From: CAVTJL01 sp963752325
GTDB taxonomy: Bacteria; Pseudomonadota; Alphaproteobacteria; Geminicoccales; Geminicoccaceae
Reading direction: 5' to 3'
NCBI GenBank assembly: GCA_963752325.1
Contig: CAVVXU010000007.1
Span: 558,001-622,000 of the forward strand
Length of the DNA stretch: 64,000 bases
Shown here piece by piece: positions 48,296-58,277 of this stretch (within the stretch, counting starts at the first letter, position 1; every line of letters starts with the position of its first letter). The position numbers and the translations under genes were made by a program. The notes under the pieces were generated by a model. That model was not told where the DNA came from and searched no databases. It worked only from the letters and a program-made list of their open reading frames with translations.

Positions 48296-49292
48296 TTGAT
48301 CGATCGGGACGTCATCATCGTGGGCGGTGGGCCGGCGGGCTCGAGCTGCGCCTGGCGCCTGGCGCGGCACGGCGTGAAGCCGCTCGTGCTCGACCGCGCC
48401 AGCTTTCCCGCGCCTCAAGCTCTGTGCGGGGTGGATCACGCCCGAGGTGGTCAAGGCGCTCGAGCTCGACCCCGCCACCTATCCCTTGAGCTTCCTCACC
48501 TTCGAGGCCCTGCAGATCCACATCAAGGGGGTGAGCTTCAAGCTCAAGGCGCAGCAGCACTCGATCCGCCGCATCGAATTCGACGCTTGGCTGCTCGAGC
48601 GTTCGGGTGCGGAGGTCATCAAGCACAATGTGCGCGAGATCCGCCGCGACGGCGACGCGTTCGTCATCGACGAGACTTTTCGCTGCCGCCATCTGGTCGG
48701 CGCCGGCGGCACGCGCTGCCCGGTCTACCGGATCCTCTTCCGCGATCTCCATGCGCGCGAGGAGAGCCATCAGGCGGCCGTGCTGGAGGAAGAGTTCGCC
48801 CACGACTGGCAGGACGGCGCCTGCCACCTATGGTTCTTCGACAACCGCCTGCCGGGCTATTCCTGGTACGTGCCCAAGGCGGGCGGGCACCTCAATGTCG
48901 GGATCGGTGGCATGTCGACCAAGCTTCGCGAGCGCGGGCAGGACATCAAGGACCAGTGGGCGCATCTGACCGGCGCTCTGTCGGGTGGCGGGCTCCTGCC
49001 CCAGGCGGAGCGGGCGCCCAAGGGCTACACCTACTATCTGCGCGGCACGAGCGACGCGGTCCACGACCGCAACGCCTACATCCTGGGCGATGCCGCCGGT
49101 CTCGCGACGCAGGACCTCTGCGAGGGGATCGGGCCCGCCGTCGAGAGCGGGCTCAGGGCGGCCGACGCCATCGCCGGCGGTGCTCCCTACTCGGTGCGCT
49201 CGATCCCCCGCTACTCGCTGCCGAGCGGGCTCCTGGGCCAGACCCTCGCCTTCTTCGTGGCGGGCCGACGCGTGGCGATGGCCCGTGCTTAG
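48296..49292 (+). CDS. Geranylgeranyl-reductase-family FAD-dependent oxidoreductase (frame-disrupted near start)
   Basis: About 331 residues. The FAD motif IIVGGGPAGSSCAWRLARHG is at the N-terminus; then a +1 break at 48404-48409 precedes PRLKLCAGWITPEVVKAL, the geranylgeranyl-reductase signature; later GDAAGLATQDLCEGIGPAVESG is the second FAD contact. Such enzymes saturate prenyl chains or act on related lipids. TTG at 48296 is the likely start. The next gene begins 10 bases after its stop. Confidence 0.85.
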
Positions 49293-49302
49293 GTACCGCC
49301 GC

Positions 49303-49623
49303 ATGCAACGCAGCAGGTGGCTCCTGCCGTTCCTGCTGCTGCTCGGGCTCGGCGGCTGCGGCGACGGCACCCCGCCGCCCGCGGGCGCCAATCGGCTGGT
49401 CCGCTACACCTGCGCCGACGGCAGCAAGGTCACCGCGCTGTTCGGCCTCGACCCGTCGGCGATGCAGCTCCAGATCGACGGCAAGGGGCAGAATCTGTCG
49501 CTGCAGCAGGGCACGGCCGGCACGCAGTATGGCGACAAGGGCACCGTCTTCTCCATCAACGGCGCGGAGGCCCAGCTGCAGCGGCCGGACAAGCCGCCGA
49601 CGAGCTGCAAGATCGGCGTCTGA
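49303..49623 (+). CDS. MliC-family lipoprotein (predicted C-type lysozyme inhibitor)
   Basis: 106 residues. Signal LLPFLLLLGLGGC ends in a lipobox with Cys at about 19. The mature part YTCADGSKVTALFGLDPSAM and a final Cys in PTSCKIGV are the MliC/PliC plan (two Cys joined across a beta-barrel). Such lipoproteins sit in the outer membrane and block host or competitor lysozyme. The stop is 17 bases from the convergent alcohol dehydrogenase stop. Confidence 0.75.
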   Translation: MQRSRWLLPFLLLLGLGGCGDGTPPPAGANRLVRYTCADGSKVTALFGLDPSAMQLQIDGKGQNLSLQQGTAGTQYGDKGTVFSINGAEAQLQRPDKPPTSCKIGV

Positions 49624-49640
49624 CCGGCCGCCGGCCCCTC

Positions 49641-50780
49641 TCAGGCGGGGCCTAGGGCATCGCCGTAGAGCTGGACATAGTCCTGGGCCGTCGCCGGGCG
49701 CGGGTTGGTGGCGTTGCAGTGGTCCCGCTCGGCCTGCTCCGCCAGGATCGGGATGTCGGCCTGGGTCACGCCCATCTGGCCCAGGCTCTCCGGCAGCCCC
49801 ATCCGGGCGTTGAGCCCGCGGATCCAGGCGCCCAGGTCCTCGTCCGGGTCGAGCCCCATGAGCTCGCGCAGACGCTCGTACTTCTTGCCCACATGCCCGG
49901 CGTTGAAGGCGAGCACGGTCGGCAGGAGGACGGCGTTGAGGGTGCCATGGTGGAGCGATCGGCCCGGCAGGGCACCCAGCGGATGGCTCATCGCGTGGAC
50001 GGCGCCCAGGCCCTTCTGGAAGGCCATCGCACCCTCCATCGCCGCCATCATCATCTCCCAGCGCGCCGTGCGGTCGCTGCCGTCCTCGTAGGCGCGCTCG
50101 ATGTGGCGCACGCCGCGGACGAGGCCGTCGAGCGCTATCGCCTCGGCCGGGGGGTTGATCGAGGGTGCCAGGAAGGTCTCGATGCAGTGGGCGATGGCGT
50201 CCATGCCGGTGCCGGCGGTGAGCGCCGGCGGCAGGCCGAGCGTCAGCTCCGGATCGCAGATCGCGACCTTGGGGATCAGATGGGGGCTCAAGAGGGCCAG
50301 CTTGCGGCCGTCCTCGAGCACGATCACCGCGCCGCGGCCGACCTCGCTGCCCGTCCCCGCGGTCGTCGGAATGGCGACCATCGGTGCCAGCCGGGCGGTG
50401 ATCCGTGTGGCACCGCCCTCGATCGCGGCATAGTGGGCAAGCTCGCCCGGATGGGTCACCATGAGAGCCACCGCCTTGGCGAGGTCGATGGCCGACCCGC
50501 CGCCGAGCCCGATCAGGCCGTCGCATCCCGAGGCGGCGAAGAGGTCCGATGCGGCCCGGGCCGCCCGCTCGGTGGGGTTGGCCGGCGTCTCGTCGAAAAC
50601 CGCGGCCGTCGTTCCGCTCGGCAGCCGCTCCTTGATGCGGCCCAACAGGCCCGCCGCCACGACGCCCTTGTCCGTCACCAGAAGAGGCCTGCGGACGGCC
50701 AGATGATCGAGCTGGTCTGCGAGCCGGTCGATGGCCCCGAAATCGAAGTGGATCGTCGTCAGATAGCTGATGATGGCCAA
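49641..50780 (-). CDS. Iron-containing alcohol dehydrogenase
   Basis: 379 residues, intact. NAD-binding GLGGGSAIDLAKAVAL and PTTAGTGSEVG, and metal ligands in TGMDAIAHCIET (Asp, His) and GAVHAMSHPLGALPG...HHG (two His) mark a group III dehydrogenase. Substrate not assignable; family members use short alcohols, lactaldehyde, or 4-hydroxybutyrate. Divergent from the TRAP transporter genes, with about 210 bases between them. Confidence 0.92.
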   Translation of the reverse strand: MAIISYLTTIHFDFGAIDRLADQLDHLAVRRPLLVTDKGVVAAGLLGRIKERLPSGTTAAVFDETPANPTERAARAASDLFAASGCDGLIGLGGGSAIDLAKAVALMVTHPGELAHYAAIEGGATRITARLAPMVAIPTTAGTGSEVGRGAVIVLEDGRKLALLSPHLIPKVAICDPELTLGLPPALTAGTGMDAIAHCIETFLAPSINPPAEAIALDGLVRGVRHIERAYEDGSDRTARWEMMMAAMEGAMAFQKGLGAVHAMSHPLGALPGRSLHHGTLNAVLLPTVLAFNAGHVGKKYERLRELMGLDPDEDLGAWIRGLNARMGLPESLGQMGVTQADIPILAEQAERDHCNATNPRPATAQDYVQLYGDALGPA

Positions 50781-50989
50781 AGGCCCTCTCCCTATACGCC
50801 CCGCTCGCGCCGCCCGTTCGGACGCTAGCCGCGGGGACCGATTCTCGCTAGTAACCCCGAGCCGCCGCCTTTGGTCGCATGGGTTCCATGAGGTTTCTGC
50901 AGGCCTCGACCATCGACGCGGGGCGGCGCTCTAGGGACGCTCCGCGGCTGCGGCCGGATCGGGCACCTCGGTCAGGGGGGACGGAAAGC

Positions 50990-51541
50990 GTGCAGGCACT
51001 GTTGCGGATCAGCGCCGGAATCGACGCGGTCAACAGCCGGATCGGGCGATGGGCCGCCTGGCTGGTCCTGGTGGCCGTGGTGGTCTCCGCCGGGAACGCG
51101 TTGATCCGAAAGATCTTCGACATGTCGTCCAATGCCTGGCTCGAGCTGCAATGGCAGCTCTTCAGCGCCGTCTTTCTCCTCTGCGCTCCCTATACCTTCC
51201 TGCGGAACGAGCACATCCGCATCGACATCGTGAACGCGGCCTTCCCGCAAAGGCTGCGCAACTGGATCGACCTCGTCGGCCACTTCCTCTTCCTCATGCC
51301 CTTCGTGCTGCTGATGATCTATTTCGGCTGGCCCTTCTTTTGGTCGTCCTACGTGATCGGCGAGCAGTCCGGCAGCGCCGGCGGCCTGCCGCAGTGGCCG
51401 GCCAAGTTCCTCATCCCCCTCGGCTTCACTCTTCTGGCGCTGCAGGGGGTGAGCGAGATCATCAAGCGGGTCGCCGTGATGCGCGGCCTGATCCCCGATC
51501 CCCACGTGAGCGCGGCCGCCGGCCACGCCGTGGTCGAGTAG
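50990..51541 (+). CDS. dctQ: TRAP transporter small permease (DctQ family)
   Basis: About 183 residues from a GTG at 50990; a GTG/ATG further upstream (50879) is possible but adds a non-hydrophobic, Arg-rich stretch. Four helices are visible (WAAWLVLVAVVVSAGNAL; LFSAVFLLCAPYTFL; FLFLMPFVLLMIYFGW; FLIPLGFTLLALQGVSE), with the family's NAWLELQWQLF and RIDIV loop. It lies 24 bases before dctM and forms the membrane complex with it. Confidence 0.88.
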   Translation: MQALLRISAGIDAVNSRIGRWAAWLVLVAVVVSAGNALIRKIFDMSSNAWLELQWQLFSAVFLLCAPYTFLRNEHIRIDIVNAAFPQRLRNWIDLVGHFLFLMPFVLLMIYFGWPFFWSSYVIGEQSGSAGGLPQWPAKFLIPLGFTLLALQGVSEIIKRVAVMRGLIPDPHVSAAAGHAVVE

Positions 51542-51565
51542 GCGAGAGGCGGGGGAAACGAGCCG

Positions 51566-53221
51566 ATGACGCTTCTCGTCGACAACATGGCGCCGATCAT
51601 GTTCGGCTGCCTCGTCGTCTTCCTGCTGCTGGGCTATCCGGTGGCTTTCGCGCTCGCCTTCAACGGGCTGCTGTTCGGCTGCGTCGGCATCTGGCTCGGG
51701 CTCTTCAGCCCCAACTTTCTCCAGGCGCTGCCCGATCGCGTCTACGGCGTGATGACCAACGACACGCTGCTCGCCATTCCGTTCTTCACCTTCATGGGGC
51801 TGATCCTCGAGCGATCGGGCATGGCCGAGGACCTGCTCGAGACCATAGGCCAGCTCTTCGGCCCGGTCAGGGGCGGCCTCGCCTTCGCCGTCATCGTGGT
51901 GGGTGCCCTGCTCGCCGCCACCACGGGCGTGGTCGCGGCCTCGGTGATCTCGATGGGCCTGATCTCGCTGCCGATCATGCTGCGCTACGGCTACGACCGG
52001 CGCTTTGCGACCGGCGTCATCGCGGCGTCCGGGACGCTGGCGCAGATCATCCCGCCCTCGCTCGTGCTGATCGTCATGGCGGACCAGCTCGGCCGCTCGG
52101 TGGGCGACATGTACGAGGGCGCCCTGATCCCGGGTCTCATCCTCTCCAGCATCTACATCCTCTATGCCGCCGGCGTGACGATGGTCTTCCCCAAGGCCGC
52201 ACCGGCGCTTCCCCTCGAGGCCCGCGCGATGCGCGAGCCCAGCGGCGCCTCCGGGATCGTCTCGTTCCTGGTCCTTTTCGCCGTCACGGTCGTCATCACG
52301 ATCCTGGCCGACCGCTATCTCGCGCCACGCATTCCCAAATCGGCATCGATCGTCGCGGTCTCGATCGCCGTGCTCGCGGCCTTCGTGGCGGCGCTGCTCA
52401 ACCACTTCCTGAAGCTCGGCATCCTCTCGCAGCTGGCCGAGCGCGTGGTGTTCGTCCTCATTCCGCCGCTTGCGCTCATCTTCCTCGTGCTGGGCACGAT
52501 CTTCCTGGGCATCGCCACGCCCACCGAGGGCGGCGCCATGGGCGCCTCGGGCGCGCTCCTGCTCGCCTTCTTCAAGCGGCGCCTGAATTTCGGCATGCTC
52601 AGCCAGGCGATCAATTCCACCGCCAAGCTCTCCTCCTTCGTCATCTTCATCCTCCTGGGTGCCCGCGTCTTCTCCCTCACCTTCTATGGCGTCAACGGCC
52701 ATGTCTGGGTCGAGCACCTCCTCGTCTCGCTGCCGGGCGGCGAGGTCGGCTTCCTGCTGGTCGTCAACCTGATCGTCTTCGTGCTGGCCTTCTTCCTCGA
52801 CTTCTTCGAGCTCGCCTTCATCATCATCCCGCTGCTCGGGCCCGCGGCCGAGAAGCTCGGCATCGACCTCATCTGGTTCGGCGTGATCATGGCGGTGAAC
52901 ATGCAGACCTCGTTCATGCACCCGCCCTTCGGCTTCGCGCTCTTCTATCTGCGCTCGGTGGCACCCAAGGAATCCTACCTCGACAAGCTCACCGGCAGGC
53001 GCATGGCGCCGGTGACGACGGGCGAGATCTATTGGGGTGCCGTGCCGTTCGTCTGCATCCAGGTCATCATGGTGCTGCTCGTCGTCTTCTTCCCGAGGAT
53101 GGTAACCCACTACAAGGACAGCGACAGCACCGTGAACCCGGCCACCATCCAGCAGCTCGACATCCCGCTGCCGCAGCTGCAGCCGCCGCCTCTCGACCTC
53201 GCCCCGCCCAAGCTCCAATAG
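51566..53221 (+). CDS. dctM: TRAP transporter large permease (DctM family)
   Basis: 551 residues, longer than the usual 425-430, in line with the extended DctM variants that occur with TakP-like binding proteins. Starts GYPVAFALAFNGLLFG, then MTNDTLLAIPFFTFMGLILE, GALLAATTGVVAASVISMG, IAASGTLAQIIPPSLVLIV and, after an extra hydrophobic segment (about 225-300), IATPTEGGAMGASGALLLA. It drives uptake with the ion gradient. C-terminal tail is Pro/Gln-rich. Confidence 0.93.
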   Translation: MTLLVDNMAPIMFGCLVVFLLLGYPVAFALAFNGLLFGCVGIWLGLFSPNFLQALPDRVYGVMTNDTLLAIPFFTFMGLILERSGMAEDLLETIGQLFGPVRGGLAFAVIVVGALLAATTGVVAASVISMGLISLPIMLRYGYDRRFATGVIAASGTLAQIIPPSLVLIVMADQLGRSVGDMYEGALIPGLILSSIYILYAAGVTMVFPKAAPALPLEARAMREPSGASGIVSFLVLFAVTVVITILADRYLAPRIPKSASIVAVSIAVLAAFVAALLNHFLKLGILSQLAERVVFVLIPPLALIFLVLGTIFLGIATPTEGGAMGASGALLLAFFKRRLNFGMLSQAINSTAKLSSFVIFILLGARVFSLTFYGVNGHVWVEHLLVSLPGGEVGFLLVVNLIVFVLAFFLDFFELAFIIIPLLGPAAEKLGIDLIWFGVIMAVNMQTSFMHPPFGFALFYLRSVAPKESYLDKLTGRRMAPVTTGEIYWGAVPFVCIQVIMVLLVVFFPRMVTHYKDSDSTVNPATIQQLDIPLPQLQPPPLDLAPPKLQ

Positions 53222-53251
53222 CCCCGGCCGACGCCGCGACGGCAAAGAAAA

Positions 53252-53280
53252 GGCCCCGGCACGCTCGCCGCGCCGGGGCC
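53252..53280. terminator. Bidirectional terminator between dctM and dctP
   Basis: GGCCCCGGC (53252-53260) and GCCGGGGCC (53272-53280) form a nine-pair stem with an 11-base loop. On the minus strand it is followed by TTTTCTTT, a good U-tract for the dctP transcript; on the plus strand the run is weaker (CTTCG). It sits between convergent stops. Confidence 0.7.
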
Positions 53281-53312
53281 CTTCGAGAGGAGGCTGGACT
53301 CGTCTGGTCGGC

Positions 53313-54416
53313 TCAGCCGCGCGGCAGGGCCCGCACCATCGAGATGTCGTAGGTCAGCTCGGCCACCTGCCACCAGAAATAGCCGTTGTCGCGGAAGGCC
53401 GCCTGGTTCTCATAGATCTTCTTGAAGTCGGCACTCTGCGCGGAGAGGTCCACATAGACCTCCTTGGCGGCCTTCTGCGCCGCCTCCATCACGTCCGGCG
53501 GGAAGGCCCGGAGCTGCGCGCCGCCGGCCAGCAGCTGCTTCAAGGCGCCCGGATTGACGGCGTCGTAGCGCGCCTGCATCCAGCTGTTGGCGTAGCCGCA
53601 GGCGTTGAACAGGATCGCCTGGTAATTCTTCGGCAGCGAGGCCCACTTCTCGGTGTTGATGAAGGCGTGCAGCGTCGGCCCGCCTTCCCACCAGCCGGGA
53701 TAGTAGTAATACTTCGCCACCTTGTAGAAGCCCAGCTTCTGGTCGTCATAGGGACCGACCCATTCGGCGGCGTCGATCGTGCCCTTCTCGAGCGAGGGAT
53801 AGATGTCGCCGCCGGCGATGAGCTGCGGCACGACGCCGAGCTTGGCGATGACCTTGCCGCCCATGCCGCCGATACGGAACTTGAGCCCCTTCATGTCGTC
53901 GAGGCTCTTGATCTCCTTGCGGAACCAGCCGCCCATCTGGCAGCCGGTGTTGCCGCACGGAATGCCATAGATGTTATACTTCTTGTAGAACTCGTTCATG
54001 AGGTCGCTGCCGCCGCCCTCGTAGAGCCAGGCGTTCATCATGCGCGAGTTCGGGCCGAACGGCACGGCCGTGCCGAGCGCGAAGGTCGGATCCTTGCCCC
54101 AGAAGTAGTAGGACGCGGTGTGGCACATCTCGACGGTGTTGTTGGTCACCGCGTCTGCCGCCTGAAGACCCGGCACGATCTCGCCGGCCGCGAAGACCTG
54201 GATCTGGAACTTGCCGTCGGTCGCGTCGGCGACCTGCTTGGCCATCACCTCGGCGGCGCCATAGATGGTGTCGAGCGACTTCGGAAAGCTCGACGTGCAA
54301 CGCCACTTGATCTCCGGCGAGGACTGCGCGATCGCCGGCTTGGGAAAGTCCGAGACGGCGACGCCGGCGGCAGCGGCGGCGGCGGCGCCCGTCACAAGGC
54401 TCCGACGTTTGACCAT
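53313..54416 (-). CDS. dctP: TRAP transporter substrate-binding protein, TakP-like
   Basis: 367 residues. Signal KRRSLVTGAAAAAAAGVAV has a twin-Arg flavour, with cleavage near AIAQ. The mature part follows TakP-like 2-oxoacid-binding proteins: WRCTSSFPKSLDTIYGAAEV, FGPNSRMMNAWLYEGGG, GGWFRKEIKSLDDMKGLKFR (with the ligand Arg), GTIDAAEWVGPYDDQ. ATG at 54416 has GGAGG nine bases upstream. Read convergently to dctQM, so binding protein and permeases are separately transcribed. A 2-oxoacid or related acid ligand is inferred. Confidence 0.9.
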   Translation of the reverse strand: MVKRRSLVTGAAAAAAAGVAVSDFPKPAIAQSSPEIKWRCTSSFPKSLDTIYGAAEVMAKQVADATDGKFQIQVFAAGEIVPGLQAADAVTNNTVEMCHTASYYFWGKDPTFALGTAVPFGPNSRMMNAWLYEGGGSDLMNEFYKKYNIYGIPCGNTGCQMGGWFRKEIKSLDDMKGLKFRIGGMGGKVIAKLGVVPQLIAGGDIYPSLEKGTIDAAEWVGPYDDQKLGFYKVAKYYYYPGWWEGGPTLHAFINTEKWASLPKNYQAILFNACGYANSWMQARYDAVNPGALKQLLAGGAQLRAFPPDVMEAAQKAAKEVYVDLSAQSADFKKIYENQAAFRDNGYFWWQVAELTYDISMVRALPRG

Positions 54417-54629
54417 ACTCAAATGCCTCCAATATTGTCACGCGGCTGCACAGAAGCGGCCGCGTCCTGACTTGTTGCGGATGGCCGGCACCGTAGGTTG
54501 CGCAAAGGTCGCACGCAACCCTTGCCGATCTCCATGATCGGCGCGGAATGTCGCCGATCGCGGGGGCGGACCCACCCCGGCGCTGGTCTCCTCCTGAGCG
54601 GGCCGAGCCGGCCGCAGGCGCGCCTTGCC

Positions 54630-57600
54630 TCACTCCGCCGCGATCGGCAGGCCATCCTGCGTGAGCGCCCGGATCCTGGCCAGCAGCCCGTCTCGCTCCC
54701 GCTCGTAGCGCTCGACGCCCTGCGCCTTGACGTGCCCGAAGCCGCGGACCCGATCGACCGACCGCGCGGCCGCAACGGCAAGATCGAGCGTCTCGGGTCG
54801 GAGCTCGCCCAGGACCTCCTCGATCATGGCCCGGTACGCGCCGATCAGCCGCCGCTCCATGCGCCGCTCGGCCGTCCGGCCGAACGGATCGAGCACCGTC
54901 CCGCGCAACACCTTGAGCGGCGCCAGCAGCCGCATCGCCCGGAGCATCCAGGGCCCGAGCGTGATCTTGGCCGGCACCTCGCTCCCTGCGCGACGCCTCG
55001 CGAGGAAGGGCGGCGCCATATGGAAGCGCACGACCGGATGGCCCTCGAAGGTGCTCTTGAGGCGCGCCTGGAACCGGCCCTCCGTGAAGAGCCGGGCCAC
55101 CTCGTACTCGTCCTTGTAGGCCATCAGGCGAAAGAGGCCCTCGGCCACGGCCGTGGCCAGCCTCGGCTCGTCCGGGCCGATCGCATCCCGCTCCGCCGCC
55201 GCGACCCGGCGCACGAAGCTCTCATAGGCGGCGGCATAGGCCTCGCTCTGATAGGCGACGAGAAAGCCCCGGCGATGCGCGACCAGCGCCTCGAAGTCCG
55301 CGGGCGGCCGGCGCTCCGTGCCGAGCGCCTCGTCGACGAGCCGGGCGACGAGCACCGGGTCATGGGCCGCGAGGCGTCCCCAGGCGAAGGCCTGCTTGTT
55401 CGCCGCCACCGCCACCCCGTTCAGCTCGATCGCCCGCTCGAGAGCCGAGAGGCTCACGGGCACGAGCCCTTTCTGCCAGGCGAAGCCCAGCAGCAGCACG
55501 TTCGCCCCGATGGCATCGCCCGTGACAGCGCGCGCCAGACGATCGGCATCGACGAGGGCCACGCGGTCCTGCCCTGCCACCTGCCGAAGTCGACGCGCCA
55601 GCCGCTCCGTGTCGATTCGAAAGGACGGGTTGCGGATGAGGTCCGCCGTCGGCAGCGCGTGCGCATTGCCCACGATGTGCGCAACGCCGGGACGGATCGT
55701 GCGCAGCGCCTCGGCACCCGCGGCGACGACAAGATCGCAGGCGATGACCGCCTCGGCATCGAGGGGCTCGATGCGCGGCTGGGTCACGGTGGCGCCGATG
55801 CCGCCGATCCGCACATGGCTCAGCACTGCGCCGCCCTTCTGGGCCAGGCCCGTGAAGTCGAGCACGGTGACTCCCCGACCCTCGAGATGGGCCGCCATCC
55901 CGACCAGGGCACCCACGGTCAGCACGCCGGTCCCGCCGACGCCGGTGATCAGGAGATCGTGGACGTTCTCCGCGGGCTCCAGCGCCGGCTCCGGCAGCGC
56001 CGCGAAATGGACGGCCAGTGCCGGGTCGCTCGGATCGAGGCCCGCCGGCCGCACCAGGGCCGCGCCCTCGACCGTGACGAAGCTCGGACAAAAACCGTCG
56101 ACGCAAGAGAGATCGACGTTGCAGGAGGACTGGTCGATCGCCCGCTTGGTGCCCAGCTCCGTCTCGAGGGGAGTGACGGAGAGGCAGTTCGAGGCTTTCG
56201 AGCAGTCGCCGCAGCCCTCGCAGACGAGATCGTTGATGAAGGCACGCCGCGCCGGCTGAGGGAAGGTCCCCTTCTTGCGCCGCCTGCGCTTCTCGGCAGC
56301 GCAGGTCTGGTCGTAGACGAGCACGCTGACACCGGGAAAGTCGCGAAGCTCGCGCTGGACGCGGTCCAGCTCGTGCCGATCGAAGACCTCAACTCCGGGC
56401 GCCAGATCGGCCTCGCGGCCATGCCGTGCCGGCTCGTCGCTCACGACGACGATGCGCCGGACACCCTCGTTCCACATCTGCCGCGTGATCTGTGGCACGG
56501 TGAGCTTGCCGTCGACCGGCTGGCCGCCCGTCATCGCCACCGCATCATTGTAGAGGATCTTGTAGGTGATCCGCGCCCCGGCCATGACCGCCTGGCGGAT
56601 TGCCAGATGGCCCGAATGGAAATAGGTGCCGTCGCCGAGATTCTGGAAGACGTGCTGCGTCTCGACGAAGGGGGCGAGGCCCACCCAGTTGGCGCCCTCG
56701 CCGCCCATCTGGGTGATCCCGGCCGTCTGGCGCTCGGGCATCCAGGTCGCCATCACATGACAGCCGATGCCGGCCATCGCCTTCGAGCCCTCGGGCACCT
56801 TGGTCGAGCTGTTGTGTGGGCAGCCGGAGCAGAAATAAGGCGTGCGCTTGACGGGATCGCGCGCGACGGGCGTCTCTACCCGGTAGCGCCGCAGCACCGG
56901 CCCGAAATCCAGCTCGGGGTGCCGCTCGGTGATCAGCCCGGCCAGCGCCGGCAGCAGCCGATGCGGCCTGAGCTCGCCGGTCGCGGGCAGCAGCGGCCGG
57001 CCGGTGCGGTCCTTCTTGCCCAGCACCTCCGGCCCCTGCCCATAGAGAAGATCCTTGATCTGGAGCTCGACGAGTGGGCGCTTCTCCTCGACGACGAGGA
57101 GCGTGCGCAGCCCCCGTGCGACGCGTCGGATGCCCCGGCCGTCGAGCGGAAAGCTCTGCGCCACCTTCAAGATGCGCACGCCCAGCTGCCGGAGTGTCCG
57201 CTCGTCACCCACGCCCAGCAGGCGCAGCGCCTCCATCAGGTCGCCATGCGCCTTGCCGACGGTGACGATGCCGAGCCAAGCGTCCTCCGCCTCGACGATC
57301 AGCCGATCCGGCGTGTTGGCGCGCGCGAAAGCCTCCGCGGCCTCGAGCTTGAGCTGAAGCCGCTCCTCGATCGCGACGCTGGGCGGGTCCTGCCAGCGGA
57401 AGTGGAGACCGCCCCGAGGCGGCACGAAATCGTCCGGTGTGACGAAGCGCTGCCCCAGACCGGGCAGCTCGATGGTGGCGGCGCTCTCGACGGTCTCGGA
57501 GATCGCCTTCAGCCCCACCCAGGCGCCCGAGAAGCGCGACAGCGCCCAGCCGTAGAGGCCGAGCTCCAGATAGTCGGCCACACCGGCGGGATTGAGCACA

Positions 57601-58124
57601 GGAATCGACCAGGCGGCCAGCGTCTGGTCGCTCTGATGCGCCATGGTCGAGGAGACGGCGCCGTGATCGTCGCCCGCGACGAGCAGCACCCCGCCGCGCG
57701 GCGAGGTGCCGTAGGCGTTGCCGTGCTTGATCGCATCGCCGGCCCAGTCGACGCCCGGGCCCTTGCCGTACCACATGCCAAAGACACCATCGACCCTGGC
57801 CCGGCCCTCGCTCTCCACCTGCTGGGAGCCCAGAACGGCCGTGGCCGCCAGGGCCTCGTTGAGGCCCGGCTGGAAGCGGATGCCCTCCTGCTCGAGGCGG
57901 CCGCGCGCCTCCCACAGCGCCAGATCCAGTCCCGCCACCGGCGACCCGCGATAGCCCGAGACGAAGCCCGCCGTGTTGAGCCCCTGCGCGCGATCGCGTC
58001 GCCGCTGCTCCATCAGCAGCCGCACCAGCGCCTGCGTCCCGGTGATGAAGACACGTCCTTCGTCGCGATCGTAGCGATCCTGGAGAGTGTATCCCTGATC
58101 GAGGGTCGCGCTCGACGCCACCAT
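54630..58124 (-). CDS. Indolepyruvate ferredoxin oxidoreductase family protein (single-chain, IorA-IorB type)
   Basis: 1164-residue chain from an ATG at 58124 with AGGAGG. Order of domains: pyrimidine-binding part (LNTAGFVSGYRGSPVAGLDL), TPP part with IGCHVMATWMPERQTAG and VMAGARITYKILYNDAVA, ferredoxin-like Cys cluster CEGCGDCSKASNC and further Cys (SSCNVDLSCVDGFC), and C-terminal gamma-like domain (LLITGVGGTGVLTVGALVG). It oxidises aryl- or branched-chain 2-oxoacids with CoA and ferredoxin (or another acceptor). Divergent from an Lrp-type regulator. Confidence 0.93.
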   Translation of the reverse strand: MVASSATLDQGYTLQDRYDRDEGRVFITGTQALVRLLMEQRRRDRAQGLNTAGFVSGYRGSPVAGLDLALWEARGRLEQEGIRFQPGLNEALAATAVLGSQQVESEGRARVDGVFGMWYGKGPGVDWAGDAIKHGNAYGTSPRGGVLLVAGDDHGAVSSTMAHQSDQTLAAWSIPVLNPAGVADYLELGLYGWALSRFSGAWVGLKAISETVESAATIELPGLGQRFVTPDDFVPPRGGLHFRWQDPPSVAIEERLQLKLEAAEAFARANTPDRLIVEAEDAWLGIVTVGKAHGDLMEALRLLGVGDERTLRQLGVRILKVAQSFPLDGRGIRRVARGLRTLLVVEEKRPLVELQIKDLLYGQGPEVLGKKDRTGRPLLPATGELRPHRLLPALAGLITERHPELDFGPVLRRYRVETPVARDPVKRTPYFCSGCPHNSSTKVPEGSKAMAGIGCHVMATWMPERQTAGITQMGGEGANWVGLAPFVETQHVFQNLGDGTYFHSGHLAIRQAVMAGARITYKILYNDAVAMTGGQPVDGKLTVPQITRQMWNEGVRRIVVVSDEPARHGREADLAPGVEVFDRHELDRVQRELRDFPGVSVLVYDQTCAAEKRRRRKKGTFPQPARRAFINDLVCEGCGDCSKASNCLSVTPLETELGTKRAIDQSSCNVDLSCVDGFCPSFVTVEGAALVRPAGLDPSDPALAVHFAALPEPALEPAENVHDLLITGVGGTGVLTVGALVGMAAHLEGRGVTVLDFTGLAQKGGAVLSHVRIGGIGATVTQPRIEPLDAEAVIACDLVVAAGAEALRTIRPGVAHIVGNAHALPTADLIRNPSFRIDTERLARRLRQVAGQDRVALVDADRLARAVTGDAIGANVLLLGFAWQKGLVPVSLSALERAIELNGVAVAANKQAFAWGRLAAHDPVLVARLVDEALGTERRPPADFEALVAHRRGFLVAYQSEAYAAAYESFVRRVAAAERDAIGPDEPRLATAVAEGLFRLMAYKDEYEVARLFTEGRFQARLKSTFEGHPVVRFHMAPPFLARRRAGSEVPAKITLGPWMLRAMRLLAPLKVLRGTVLDPFGRTAERRMERRLIGAYRAMIEEVLGELRPETLDLAVAAARSVDRVRGFGHVKAQGVERYERERDGLLARIRALTQDGLPIAAE

Positions 58125-58277
58125 CCGAGGCCTCCTTCCAGGCGGGCGCCGGCCCGCCACCGGCACACCCCGAGGCTAGCCCCGATGGAGGGGAATGTGC
58201 TTGCTATGTCTCCTTCCGTTGCCCGATGCTGCGGCAGAACATTCCGCTCGGGCGGGCATCAGCGAAAGAAGCTTCCG

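Noticed and set aside
49633..49652. GGCCCC/GGGGCC inverted repeat between the MliC-like gene and the alcohol dehydrogenase gene
   Set aside because: Only six pairs, partly within GC-rich background and with no T-tract; too weak to call a terminator.
51049..53352. Long frames on both strands overlapping dctM
   Set aside because: dctM is unmistakable in its own frame; the others are low-complexity shadows (His/Arg-rich on the plus strand, Asp/Glu/His-rich on the minus strand).
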